A stretch of DNA of 64,000 nucleotides from Herbidospora sakaeratensis (GTDB lineage: Bacteria > Actinomycetota > Actinomycetes > Streptosporangiales > Streptosporangiaceae): contig NZ_BBXC01000009.1 in the NCBI RefSeq assembly GCF_001570525.1, positions 1 through 64,000 on the forward strand, written 5' to 3'. The notes under the pieces were generated by a model. It was not told the origin of the DNA and ran no database searches. It saw only the letters and a list, made by a program, of their open reading frames with translations. Of the stretch, positions 35,052 to 43,385 are shown piece by piece. Made by a program: the position numbers and the translations under genes. Every line of letters begins with the position of its first letter. Positions within the stretch are counted from its first letter, which is position 1.

Positions 35052-36352
35052 CCCGTGAGGCCCAGCTGCTTGGCCTGCTTCTCGACGTCCTGGTCGTACT
35101 GCGCGGCTCCTTCGGCGGGCGGCGTCAGCCCTGAGCCGACCGCGACGGTGATCTGCTCCAGCGACGGCCCCTTGATCGGCGACAGGAACTCCAGCGCCGG
35201 GGCGGTCGCGCCCTGGTCGATGTACACCTGGAGGTCCTTGGCGACCTGGAGCGCGTCCTCGGGCAGCTTCGACCCCTTGATCCGGTACGGCCCGGACGGG
35301 CGGACCGCAGCGGTGACCGCGTCGGTCCCGGCGGGGGAGGCGACGAAGGCCAGGAACTTCTTGGCCGCGTCGAGGTGCTCGGTGGTCTTGGCGATGTAGA
35401 GGGCGGCCGGCTCCCAGACGGTCGCCCCGTGCTTGGCCGCGTCGGCGCCCGGGAGGCCGAAGAAGCCGACGTCGGTGGCGGTCTGCGGGTAGTTCTCCAG
35501 CTGCGCCGGCAGCAGCGTCGTGAGCATCGGGTAGTGGGCGCCGGCGCCCTCGATGAGCATCTTGAGGCCCTGGTCGAGCACCGCGGAGCCGAAGCCCTTG
35601 TTCATGAAGTCCCTGGCGTGGACGTCGGCCAGGTGCTGGAACCCGCCGATCGCCGCCGGCGTGGTGGCGAACTTCGCCTTGCCCGCCGTGTAGTCGGCCG
35701 CGAAGTTCGGCGTCGCCGCCTGCACGTTGTAGAAGTCGGACAACACGAACAGCTGCGACGTCCAGGTGTCCTTGAACGTGGAGATGACCGGCGTGATGTC
35801 CGCGGCCTTGATCTTCTCGTTGTTGGCCATGAACTCGTCCCAGGTCCTGGGCACCCGCAGGCCGAGCCGCTCGTAGACCTTGCGGTTGTAGAGGATGCCG
35901 CCACCGGCCAGCGTGGTCGCGGGCACGCCGAACGCCCTGCCGCCCTGGCTGACGACGGGCAGGTAGTCGGGCTGGACGTCGGCCAGGACGGGGTCGCCGG
36001 TGAGGTCGACCATGGTCTGGGCGGGGTTGAGCGCCTGGAGCAGCGAACCGGAGTTGTACCAGAAGACGTCGCTCATCTCGCCGGTGGACAACCGGGTCTT
36101 GATGACGTTGTCGCCCTCGCTGCCGCCGGGCTGGTTCTCGATCTCGATCTTGATGTCTGGGTTGACCTTCATGAACGCGTCGGCCAGCGCCTTCGAGGTG
36201 TCGACCGTCGACTGGTCGCTGCCCGTCAGGAAGGAGAGGGTGACCGGACCGCCCGCGGCCGGTTCGTCGTCGCCGCTCGTGCCGCAGGAGGTCAGGGCCG
36301 CTATCGCCACGACGGCGACCGCCATCGTGAGCGTGGGGGGTGAGCTTTTCAT
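35045..36352 (-). CDS. CUT1 solute-binding lipoprotein for (rhamno-)oligosaccharides
   Basis: A 435-residue family 1 extracellular solute-binding protein. The signal peptide ends in the lipobox L-T-S-C with Cys23, anchoring it to the outer face of the membrane. The mature protein shows the MalE-like fold (V-T-L-S-F-L-T-G-S-D-Q at the start, F-W-Y-N-S-G-S-L-L, I-L-Y-N-R-K-V-Y-E-R-L-G-L). A strong GGGGAGGG ribosome site precedes ATG 36352. Cotranscription with a cytoplasmic GH78 points to rhamnose-containing oligosaccharides as substrate; this is inference. The promoter carries a CGTTTTAA site. Confidence 0.88.
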   Translation of the reverse strand: MKSSPPTLTMAVAVVAIAALTSCGTSGDDEPAAGGPVTLSFLTGSDQSTVDTSKALADAFMKVNPDIKIEIENQPGGSEGDNVIKTRLSTGEMSDVFWYNSGSLLQALNPAQTMVDLTGDPVLADVQPDYLPVVSQGGRAFGVPATTLAGGGILYNRKVYERLGLRVPRTWDEFMANNEKIKAADITPVISTFKDTWTSQLFVLSDFYNVQAATPNFAADYTAGKAKFATTPAAIGGFQHLADVHARDFMNKGFGSAVLDQGLKMLIEGAGAHYPMLTTLLPAQLENYPQTATDVGFFGLPGADAAKHGATVWEPAALYIAKTTEHLDAAKKFLAFVASPAGTDAVTAAVRPSGPYRIKGSKLPEDALQVAKDLQVYIDQGATAPALEFLSPIKGPSLEQITVAVGSGLTPPAEGAAQYDQDVEKQAKQLGLTGW

Positions 36353-36378
36353 GGGGGGACCCTCCCCGGGTTCATTGA

Positions 36379-36390
36379 ATCGTTTTAATC
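36379..36390. promoter_or_regulatory. LacI-type operator upstream of the CUT1-GH78-LacI operon
   Basis: AATCGTTTTAAT, with CGTTTTAA at 36381-36388, lies between the candidate -10 box and the start codon. It would allow the LacI product to control its own operon. Confidence 0.65.
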
Positions 36391-36408
36391 GACTCCCCGA
36401 ATGCCGTT

Positions 36409-36437
36409 AACTTAGGCGTTACGTGAGAGGGCGTCAA
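36409..36437 (-). promoter_or_regulatory. Candidate promoter of the CUT1-GH78-LacI operon
   Basis: On the minus strand TTGACG (36437-36432) and TAAGTT (36414-36409) have a 17-base spacer. Operator-like palindromes lie on both sides. Confidence 0.6.
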
Positions 36438-36443
36438 GATTCA

Positions 36444-36461
36444 ATGGGTAACGTTACCCAT
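36444..36461. promoter_or_regulatory. Perfect 18-base palindrome (second operator type)
   Basis: ATGGGTAACGTTACCCAT is perfectly symmetrical about a central CG and lies 7 bases upstream of the -35 box of the CUT1 operon. It is CG-centred like LacI-family sites but differs from the CGTTTTAA set, so a different regulator may bind it. Confidence 0.6.
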
Positions 36462-36482
36462 CAAATAAGCAGGTCAAAGAGT

Positions 36483-36514
36483 CGGGAATCGTTGATTCCC
36501 GGTATCGATGCCGG
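36483..36514. promoter_or_regulatory. Clustered inverted repeats in the divergent region
   Basis: CGGGAATC (36483-36490) and GATTCCCG (36494-36501) are exact inverse arms around GTT. The overlapping CCGGTATCGATGCCGG (36499-36514) is a second partial palindrome. They lie between the CUT1 operon and the HD-domain gene. Function unknown. Confidence 0.4.
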
Positions 36515-36628
36515 TTCCTGGTAGTCGTTTGTCCTGACATGAGTGATTTGTGGCCGGATGAGGGCGGCGCCGCGAGCCGGTCGGCGGGCAGCATGGGACT
36601 CTGGGTTCCTTCCGAAAGGCAGCGGCAC

Positions 36629-37267
36629 ATGCCAGAGGCCATCGCGGGGCTGGAGATCCCTGAGACGCAGGCGGTCGCGGAGGCGACCAAGATCGCTCAG
36701 GACATGACCGGTCCCCTCATCTACCACCACTCCCGGCGGGTCTTCTTCTTCGCGCTGATCCACGCCAACCGGCTCGGCGTGAAACCCGACCCCGAACTGC
36801 TCTATCTGGCGGCCATGTTCCACGACACCGGCCTCCGCACCCCCTTCTCCGCCGTCGAACAGCGCTTCGAGGTCGACGGCGCCGACCACGCGCGGGCCTT
36901 CCTCACCGAACGGGGCTTCTCCACGGCCGCCGCCGACACGGTCTGGACGGCCATCGCCCTGCACACCACGCCGGGCATCCCCGGCCGGATGGCCCCGGAG
37001 ATCGCGGCCGTCCACCTCGGCGTGCTGACCGACGTGGTCGGCTACGGGCTCGACGGGTTCGCCCACGGCCAGCTGAACGAGATCCTCGCCGCCCACCCCC
37101 GGGGGGACTTCAAGGACGAGTTCCTGCGCGAGTACGTCGCCGGGCAGCAGGACCGTCCGGACACCACGATCGGCACCGTCAACGCCGACGTGCTCGAACA
37201 CTTCGTCCCCGGCTTCCGGCCGACGACGACGGTCGAGCGCATCCTGAACTCCCCCTGGCCGAGCTGA
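36629..37267 (+). CDS. HD-domain (phosphohydrolase-fold) protein
   Basis: A 212-residue cytoplasmic protein with an HD metal-binding core: H-H-S-R-R-V (first histidine), M-F-H-D-T-G (the HD doublet) and a later D-V-V-G-Y-G-L. The overall pattern resembles the small HD proteins related to cyanamide hydratase, whose substrates are mostly unknown. ATG 36629 is preferred over the upstream 36539 because family members start near I-A-G-L-E-I-P and GAAAGG lies upstream. The stop overlaps the next start (TGATG), so the two genes are translationally coupled. Confidence 0.75.
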   Translation: MPEAIAGLEIPETQAVAEATKIAQDMTGPLIYHHSRRVFFFALIHANRLGVKPDPELLYLAAMFHDTGLRTPFSAVEQRFEVDGADHARAFLTERGFSTAAADTVWTAIALHTTPGIPGRMAPEIAAVHLGVLTDVVGYGLDGFAHGQLNEILAAHPRGDFKDEFLREYVAGQQDRPDTTIGTVNADVLEHFVPGFRPTTTVERILNSPWPS

Positions 37268-38184
37268 TGCGCGCCGTCATCGCGCGGGAGCGCGACGCCG
37301 GAGCCGACGGCCTCACCCTGGCCGACCTGCCCTATCCCCACGCGGCCGAGAACGACGTCGTCGTGCGGGTGCACGCCGCCGGGTTCACGCCCGGCGAGCT
37401 CGACTGGCCGGCGACGTGGACCGACCGGGCCGGGCGCGAGCGGGCCCCGGCCGTCCCCGGCCACGAGTTGTCCGGAGTCGTCACCGACCTGGGCTACGGG
37501 ACCACCGGCCTCACCGTCGGGCAGCGGGTGTTCGGGCTGACCGACTGGGCCCGCGACGGGTCGCTGGCCGAGTTCACCGCCGTCGAGGCGCGCAATCTCG
37601 CGCCCCTTCCGGCGGACATCGAGCACACCGTGGCCGCCGCGCTGCCCATCTCGGGGCTGACCGCCTATCAGGGGCTGTTCGACCACGCCCGGCTCACGAC
37701 CGGCCAGACGGTCCTGATCACCGGCGCGGCCGGGGCGGTGGGCTCGATCGCGGTCCAGCTCGCCCGGGAGGCGGGCGCGGTCGTGATCGGCGCCGGGCGG
37801 GCCCGCGACCGCGAGCTCGTGCTCGGCCTCGGCGCGCGGGCCTTCGTCGGCCTCGACACCCAGGACGTGCGCGACGCGGGGGAGGTGGACGTGGTGTTCG
37901 ACGTCGTCGGGGGCGACGTGCTGGGCGTGTCGGCCGAGCTGGTCCGGCCGGGCGGCACGCTCGTCAGCGTCGCCATGCCGCCCGATGCGCGGCCCAAGGA
38001 CGGGCGGGCGCTGTTCTTCGTGGTCGAACCAGACCGCCTCCGGCTGGCCGACCTGGCCACGAGGGTGCGCGACGGACGGCTGAAGCCGCTGGTGGGGGCT
38101 GTGCGCCCGCTGTCGGAGGCGATCGACGCCTACCTCCACAAGTCCGCCGTGCCCGGGAAGACGATCATCCAGGTGGCGGCCTGA
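37267..38184 (+). CDS. Zinc-independent NADP-dependent oxidoreductase (quinone oxidoreductase-like MDR)
   Basis: A 305-residue medium-chain dehydrogenase/reductase. The N-terminal GroES-like half has V-P-G-H-E-L-S-G-V-V, and the Rossmann half has G-A-A-G-A-V-G-S for NADP binding around residue 160. The zinc ligands of alcohol dehydrogenases are absent, as in quinone oxidoreductases. It probably reduces an enone or quinone-like substrate. Coupling to the HD gene (1-base overlap) suggests one small operon. Substrate unknown. Confidence 0.85.
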   Translation: MRAVIARERDAGADGLTLADLPYPHAAENDVVVRVHAAGFTPGELDWPATWTDRAGRERAPAVPGHELSGVVTDLGYGTTGLTVGQRVFGLTDWARDGSLAEFTAVEARNLAPLPADIEHTVAAALPISGLTAYQGLFDHARLTTGQTVLITGAAGAVGSIAVQLAREAGAVVIGAGRARDRELVLGLGARAFVGLDTQDVRDAGEVDVVFDVVGGDVLGVSAELVRPGGTLVSVAMPPDARPKDGRALFFVVEPDRLRLADLATRVRDGRLKPLVGAVRPLSEAIDAYLHKSAVPGKTIIQVAA

Positions 38185-38284
38185 CACACCCCGGCGGCGC
38201 TGTCAGCGGCGCGACGGCCCCGTGTCAGCACGGGCGGCGAAGGTGATCCTCACGAACCGAACCACCGGACGCGAGGAGAACATC

Positions 38285-39502
38285 ATGAGCCGTTTCCCCG
38301 AATCAGGGTTGCGTCGGCTGCGCGGAGTGCTGGCCGGGCACGTCGAGTCGGGCCGGATCCCCGGGCTGGTCGCCCTGGTCGGCCGGGGCGAGGAGGTGCA
38401 CGTCGAGACGCTCGGGACCATGCGCCACGACGGCGGGCCGCCGATGGCCCGGGACACGATCTTCCGGATGGCCTCGACGTCCAAGCCGGTGTCGATGGCG
38501 GCGGCGATGATCCTGCTCGACGAGTGCCGGCTGCGGCTCGACGACCCGGTCGACCCGTGGTTGCCCGAACTGGCCGACCGGCGGGTGCTCACCCGCGCCG
38601 ACGGCCCGCTCGACGACACCGTGCCGGCCCGGCGGCCGATCACCGTGCGCGACGTGCTGACCTCCACGTTCGGGCTCGGCATGGACCTGACCGCGCTCGG
38701 CACGCCGATCATGAACGCGGTCTTCGAGCAGGGCCTCACGCCCAACCTGCCGGTCGAGATGCCCGAGCCCGACGAGTGGATGCGCCGCCTGGGCACCCTG
38801 CCGCTGATGTACCAGCCGGGGGAGCGCTGGCAGTACCACATCGGCAACGACCTGCTCGGGGTGCTCGTCGCGCGGGTGACCGGCCAGTCGTTCGAGGGCT
38901 TCCTGCGCGAGCGCCTCTTCGACCCGCTGGGCATGCGGGACACCGGCTTCGACGTGCCCGCCGGCAAGATCGACCGGCTGCCGCCCCTGTACGCCCCCGA
39001 CCCCGCGAGCGGGGAGTTCCACGTGTGGGACCCGGCCGAGGGCGGCCGCCACAGCACTCCGCCGGCCTTCCAGGGCGGCGGCGGTGGCCTGGTCTCCACC
39101 GCCGACGACTACCACGCCTACTTCCGGATGTTGCTCAACGGCGGCGTCCACGAGGGCGAGCGCATCCTGTCGCGGCCCGCCGTGGAGCTGATGACCACCA
39201 ACCGGCTCACGCCCGAGCAGAACGCCGCCCGCGACGCCCTGGCGAAGGACAACGTCCACGTGTCGTTCGGCCAGGGGCAGCACGGTGGCTGGGGCCTGGG
39301 GATGGCGGTGCGGACGTACCGGGGCGACTACGCGCCGGTCGGGCAGTTCGGCTGGGACGGCGGCAGCGGCACCTCGACCTACGCCGATCCGGCCAACGGG
39401 CTCGTCGGGATCCTGCTCTGCCAGGTCGGGATGTCGGTGCCCGATCCGGCCCGGCTCGTCCATGATTTTTGGACCACCGTCTACCAAACGATCGAGCGGT
39501 AA
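38285..39502 (+). CDS. Serine beta-lactamase-like hydrolase (class C / esterase family)
   Basis: A 405-residue cytoplasmic protein without a signal peptide. The catalytic S-x-x-K is Ser64-Thr-Ser-Lys67, with the tyrosine motif as W-Q-Y-H-I-G-N-D near residue 180 and G-G-G-G-L-V-S-T-A-D-D-Y-H-A-Y further on. This is the beta-lactamase-related esterase/peptidase group, which rarely confers drug resistance when cytoplasmic. ATG 38285 follows GAGGAGAA. A 10-bp stem terminator comes 17 bases after the stop. Confidence 0.82.
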   Translation: MSRFPESGLRRLRGVLAGHVESGRIPGLVALVGRGEEVHVETLGTMRHDGGPPMARDTIFRMASTSKPVSMAAAMILLDECRLRLDDPVDPWLPELADRRVLTRADGPLDDTVPARRPITVRDVLTSTFGLGMDLTALGTPIMNAVFEQGLTPNLPVEMPEPDEWMRRLGTLPLMYQPGERWQYHIGNDLLGVLVARVTGQSFEGFLRERLFDPLGMRDTGFDVPAGKIDRLPPLYAPDPASGEFHVWDPAEGGRHSTPPAFQGGGGGLVSTADDYHAYFRMLLNGGVHEGERILSRPAVELMTTNRLTPEQNAARDALAKDNVHVSFGQGQHGGWGLGMAVRTYRGDYAPVGQFGWDGGSGTSTYADPANGLVGILLCQVGMSVPDPARLVHDFWTTVYQTIER

Positions 39503-39519
39503 AAGCTTTGCCCAACGGA

Positions 39520-39550
39520 AACCCCGCCAGGCGTCGGCCTTGGCGGGGTT
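39520..39550 (+). terminator. Hairpin terminator after the beta-lactamase-like gene
   Basis: AACCCCGCCA pairs perfectly with TGGCGGGGTT across an 11-base loop. Confidence 0.75.
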
Positions 39551-39577
39551 CACGGCGCTGACCGGCCAAAAGAGGTT

Positions 39578-39606
39578 TTGGCAAGGTGAACTGAGCGTCA
39601 TAGACT
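39578..39606 (+). promoter_or_regulatory. Candidate promoter of the orphan histidine kinase
   Basis: TTGGCA (39578-39583) and TAGACT (39601-39606) have a 17-base spacer. The -35 box forms the right arm of a small hairpin (GCCAAAA / TTTTGGC, 39565-39582). The implied leader before ATG 39799 is about 185 bases; no conserved riboswitch was recognised in it. Confidence 0.5.
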
Positions 39607-39798
39607 CAAAACGAACAGGAGGTCGTCCGCCCTCCCAGAGAATCGCCGTCGAGGTCTTCGCGACTCCGGCCTCGGCCCGGACGCCTCTCGCACAAGCGGG
39701 AAGACCGCGCGATCACCTGACGGCACACCGGCCGACTTCGGACAGAAGCTCGACCGGCCTTTTCGCGTTCCCTTTCCGCGCAGCAGAAAGGCCCTTCG

Positions 39799-41130
39799 AT
39801 GACGCGAGCTTTCCGAGTCCGGAGGACCGTGGCGACCGCCCTGGTGACGACCCTGGTGTGCGTCGGGGTCAGCGTGCTCTTCCTGCTCTTCGCAGGTTAC
39901 AAGGAGATGGACAGTGTGCAGGCGCGAGCCACCATGACGTGGGGCCACGTGGTCCCGCTCATCAGGGAGGGCCCGCTGCCCAAGACGTTGAAGGACGAGT
40001 CCGTCAACGCCGTGCAGGTGGTGGACGCGCACGGGAAGGTCGTGGCGGCCACCCCGCAACTGGCGGGCAAGGGCCCGATGGCCGACTTCCACGCCGACCG
40101 GGCGAGCGTGCGCGCGGTCCGGACGTTGTGCCCGCCGGCCGGGCTGTCGGGCTGCGCGACCGTGTTGTCGTACAAGGTCTACCAGCCGGGCGGGTTCTGG
40201 CTCCTCTACATGGCGCTGCCCGTGGTGGCCTGGTACGGCAGCGTGACCTCGATCATCACCGCCGTCGGGGTGTCGCTGCTGGTCATCTCGGTGCTCACCG
40301 CCTGGACCTTCCGCGACCTCACCAAGGCGCTGGCCCCCGTGAACGCCATCAGGTCGCGGATGGCCGAGATCACCGCCACCGGCCTCGACCGCCGGGTCCC
40401 GGTGTCGAACAAGTACGAGGAGATCCAGCTCCTCGCCGAGACGGTGAACGCCACCCTCGACCGGCTGGAGGTCGCCTACAGCCAGCTCCGCCGCTTCACC
40501 CAGGACGCCTCCCACGACCTGCGCAGCCCCATCACGGCCATGCGGGCCCAGCTGGAGGAGGCGCTGATGCACCCCGAGAGCACCGACTGGCCCACGATGA
40601 GCACGGAGGTCCTCGCCGGCGTCGAACGGCTCCAGGCGATCGTGACCGACCTGCTCACCCTGGCCCGGCTCGACGCCCGCGCCCCGCTCGACCGCGTGCC
40701 GGTCGACCTGGGCGACCTGGTCGACGGGGAGCTGAAGCGGCGGGCGTACCGGAAGGAGGTGGTGGCCGACCTGGCCGGGAAGGTCCGGGTGCAGTGTGAC
40801 CGGCTGCGCATCACCCGGGTCCTGGGCAACCTGCTCGACAACGCCGAACGCCACGCGACCTCGCGGATCACCGTGCGGGTGCGGGGCGACGGGACCTGCG
40901 CGACCCTGGAGGTGCTCGACGACGGGGCCGGGATCGCGCCCGAGCACCGGGAGATCGTCTTCGACCGCTTCACCCGGCTGGACGCCTCACGGGCCCGCGA
41001 CGCGGGCGGAACGGGGCTGGGCCTGGCCATCGCGCGGGAGATCGCCGAGGCGCACGGCGGGAGCCTGACGATTCAGGACAGCGAGCGGGGGGCACGATTC
41101 GTGCTGCGGCTGCCCACGACGACGTCCTGA
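39799..41130 (+). CDS. Orphan sensor histidine kinase
   Basis: A 443-residue membrane kinase. Two transmembrane helices (~10-33 and ~150-172) enclose an extracellular sensor loop of about 115 residues that contains a C-P-P-A-G-L-S-G-C pair of cysteines. A HAMP region (~170-225) leads to the dimerisation domain with phospho-acceptor His239 in Q-D-A-S-H-D-L-R-S-P, then the N-box L-L-D-N-A-E, and G-boxes D-D-G-A-G-I and G-G-T-G-L-G-L-A-I. No response regulator gene is adjacent on either side, so its partner is elsewhere or it acts on a non-cognate regulator. The two cysteines may form a disulphide (inference). Confidence 0.9.
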   Translation: MTRAFRVRRTVATALVTTLVCVGVSVLFLLFAGYKEMDSVQARATMTWGHVVPLIREGPLPKTLKDESVNAVQVVDAHGKVVAATPQLAGKGPMADFHADRASVRAVRTLCPPAGLSGCATVLSYKVYQPGGFWLLYMALPVVAWYGSVTSIITAVGVSLLVISVLTAWTFRDLTKALAPVNAIRSRMAEITATGLDRRVPVSNKYEEIQLLAETVNATLDRLEVAYSQLRRFTQDASHDLRSPITAMRAQLEEALMHPESTDWPTMSTEVLAGVERLQAIVTDLLTLARLDARAPLDRVPVDLGDLVDGELKRRAYRKEVVADLAGKVRVQCDRLRITRVLGNLLDNAERHATSRITVRVRGDGTCATLEVLDDGAGIAPEHREIVFDRFTRLDASRARDAGGTGLGLAIAREIAEAHGGSLTIQDSERGARFVLRLPTTTS

Positions 41131-41165
41131 GAGCGGCCCCTCCATTTTCAACCTATAGCGCACCC

Positions 41166-41188
41166 CCGGGCTTGCCACAAGCCCCCGG
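41166..41188. promoter_or_regulatory. Rifamycin-associated element (RAE) upstream of helR
   Basis: GGGCTTG-CCA-CAAGCCC (41168-41184) is a perfect 7-bp inverted repeat with a 3-base spacer, 62 bases before the helR start. It closely matches, from memory, the published 19-base RAE (GGGGCTTG-CGA-CAAGCCCC) found before rifamycin-inducible resistance genes, with the outermost 5' base and one spacer base differing. TTGCCA within it plus CAGAAT (41197-41202, 19-base spacer) could be the promoter. Confidence 0.8.
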
Positions 41189-41246
41189 TCATGGCGCAGA
41201 ATCGTCCGGCCAAGCCTGCAATCTGCGAAATCCGGGGGACGCAGAC

Positions 41247-43379
41247 GTGAATCCAGTGACCACCAGTGCGTTCGACCTGCCCGAACAGCTGGCGCCCAAG
41301 GCCGACCCGGCCCTGATCGCCCGGGACGAGAAACACTTCGCCGCCATCGCGGAGAGCCTCCACCGGTCGATCACCGACCTGTCCGCCCGTCTCGACGCCG
41401 AACGCCGGGCCCCGGGCGGGGCCGGGCGCGCGGCGTTCGACCGCGACCAGGAGGTGCACCGGCTGACCGCCCGCCTGCGGGCGCTGCGCCGGTTCGGCCT
41501 CGACCTGTGCCTCGGCCACATGGTCGGCGCCGACGACCAGGAACCCGTCTACATCGGCCGTCTCGGCCTGACCGACAGCTCGGGGCGGCGGCTGCTGCTC
41601 GACTGGCGCTCGCCCGCCGCCGAGCCCTTCTTCGGGGCCACCCACGCCAACCCCATGGGCCTGGCGAGCCGCCGCCGCTACCGGTGGGCGGCCGGGCGCG
41701 TCAACGACTACTGGGACGAGGTCTTCACCCAGGACGGCTTCGACGGCCACGCCGCCGCCCTCGACGACCAGTCGGCCTTCATCGCCAGCCTGGGCGGCAA
41801 CCGCTCGGGCCGCATGCGCGACGTGCTGGGCACCATCCAGGCCGACCAGGACGCCATCATCCGCGCCTCCTCGCGGGGCGCGCTGGTCGTCGACGGCGGC
41901 CCCGGCACCGGCAAGACGGTCGTCGCCCTGCACCGGTCGGCCTACCTGCTCTACTCCGACCCGAGGCTCGGCCACCACCGGGGCGGGGTGCTCTTCGTGG
42001 GGCCCCACCAGCACTACCTGGCCTATGTGGCCGACGTGCTGCCGAGCCTGGGCGAGGAGGGGGTGCGGACCTGCACCCTGCGCGACCTCGTCAAGGAGGG
42101 CGCCGCCGCGGCGCCCGAGACCGATCCGGAGATCGCCCGGCTCAAGGCGTCGGCCGAGATGGTCACGGCCATCGAGCCCGCCGTGAAGTTCTACGAGAAC
42201 CGGCCCGACAAGGGCATGGAAGTCACCGACGCGAAGATCTGGCTGAGCCCCGACGACTGGGCCGAGGCCTTCGACGCCCCCGACCCCGACACCCCCCACA
42301 ACGAGGCGCGCGACGTCATCTGGCAGGAACTGCTCACGATCCTGACCGACAAGTACGAGGGCGACGCCTCCCGCGACATGGTGCGGCGCTCGCTGCTCCA
42401 GGACCGCGAGCTGGTCAAGACGTTCAACCGGGCCTGGCCGCTGATCGAGGCGGCCGACCTCGTGGGCGACCTGTGGACCGTCCCGGCCTACCTGCGCCTG
42501 TGCGCCCCCTGGTTGACGATCGAGCAGATCCGGCTCCTGCAGCGCCCCGAGGCCCAGGCGTGGACGGTCTCCGACCTGCCGCTCCTCGACGCCGCCCGCC
42601 AGCGGCTCGGCGACCCGGAGGCCGCCGCGACCAAGCGCCGCCAGCAGGCCGCCATCGCCCTCGAACGGGAGCGGACCGGCCACGTGATCGACCGGCTGCT
42701 CGACACCGACGACGACGGCGAGGGCCTGATCACCATGTTCCACAACCAGGACATGCGCGACGCCCTGGTCGACGAGACGGTCGCGCCCGGCGCCGAGCCC
42801 GACGTGCTGGCCGGTCCGTTCGCCCACGTCGTGGTCGACGAGGCCCAGGAGCTCACCGACGCCGAATGGCAGATGCTGCTGCTGCGCTGCCCGTCGCGCA
42901 GCTTCACGATCGTCGGCGACCGCGCCCAGGCCCGCCACGGCTTCACCGAGACCTGGGAGGAGCGGCTGCGCCGGATCGGCCTCGACCGGGTCACCCTGGC
43001 CCAGCTCACGGTCAACTACCGCACCCCGGAAGAGATCATGGCCGAGGCCGAGCCGGTCATCCGGGCCGCGCTGCCCGACGCCAACGTGCCGACCTCGATC
43101 CGGACCGGCGGCGTGCCCGTGCGCCACGGCTCGGTGGCGGAGCTCGACTCGATCCTCGACGCCTGGACCGGCGACGGCATCGCCTGCGTGATCGGCGACC
43201 CGTCCTTCCGGCCGACCGCCCGGGTCAGGTCGCTGACCCCCGAGTTGTCGAAGGGCCTGGAGTTCGACCTGGTCGTGCTGGTCGACCCCGACAGGTTCGG
43301 CGAGGGCGTCGAAGGGGCCGTCGACCGGTACGTCGCCATGACGCGCGCCACGCAGCAGCTGGTGATCCTCACGAGCTGA
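41247..43379 (+). CDS. helR: RNA polymerase recycling motor ATPase HelR (HelD/UvrD-like)
   Basis: A 710-residue superfamily 1 helicase-like ATPase. An N-terminal coiled region (residues ~20-95) is followed by a G-R-L-G-L motif, Walker A G-G-P-G-T-G-K-T (217-224), a helical insertion, Walker B V-V-D-E-A-Q-E near residue 535, then motifs Q-L-T-V-N-Y-R-T and A-M-T-R-A-T. This matches HelD/HelR proteins, which enter stalled or rifamycin-blocked RNA polymerase and eject it from DNA rather than unwinding duplex. HelR is a rifamycin-tolerance factor in actinomycetes. GTG 41247 is chosen because GGGGGA lies 8 bases upstream. The rifamycin-type element ahead of it supports the HelR rather than a general HelD assignment. 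Confidence 0.88.
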   Translation: MNPVTTSAFDLPEQLAPKADPALIARDEKHFAAIAESLHRSITDLSARLDAERRAPGGAGRAAFDRDQEVHRLTARLRALRRFGLDLCLGHMVGADDQEPVYIGRLGLTDSSGRRLLLDWRSPAAEPFFGATHANPMGLASRRRYRWAAGRVNDYWDEVFTQDGFDGHAAALDDQSAFIASLGGNRSGRMRDVLGTIQADQDAIIRASSRGALVVDGGPGTGKTVVALHRSAYLLYSDPRLGHHRGGVLFVGPHQHYLAYVADVLPSLGEEGVRTCTLRDLVKEGAAAAPETDPEIARLKASAEMVTAIEPAVKFYENRPDKGMEVTDAKIWLSPDDWAEAFDAPDPDTPHNEARDVIWQELLTILTDKYEGDASRDMVRRSLLQDRELVKTFNRAWPLIEAADLVGDLWTVPAYLRLCAPWLTIEQIRLLQRPEAQAWTVSDLPLLDAARQRLGDPEAAATKRRQQAAIALERERTGHVIDRLLDTDDDGEGLITMFHNQDMRDALVDETVAPGAEPDVLAGPFAHVVVDEAQELTDAEWQMLLLRCPSRSFTIVGDRAQARHGFTETWEERLRRIGLDRVTLAQLTVNYRTPEEIMAEAEPVIRAALPDANVPTSIRTGGVPVRHGSVAELDSILDAWTGDGIACVIGDPSFRPTARVRSLTPELSKGLEFDLVVLVDPDRFGEGVEGAVDRYVAMTRATQQLVILTS

Positions 43380-43385
43380 CGGGGA

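Noticed and set aside
38182-38234. TGACAC/GTGTCA inverted pair and a 6-bp CCCGTG hairpin after the oxidoreductase gene
   Set aside because: Short stems expected by chance at this GC content; not enough to call a terminator.
39607-39798. Riboswitch or attenuator in the histidine kinase leader
   Set aside because: Only imperfect stems and a weak CCTTTT-ending hairpin; no known riboswitch core recognised.
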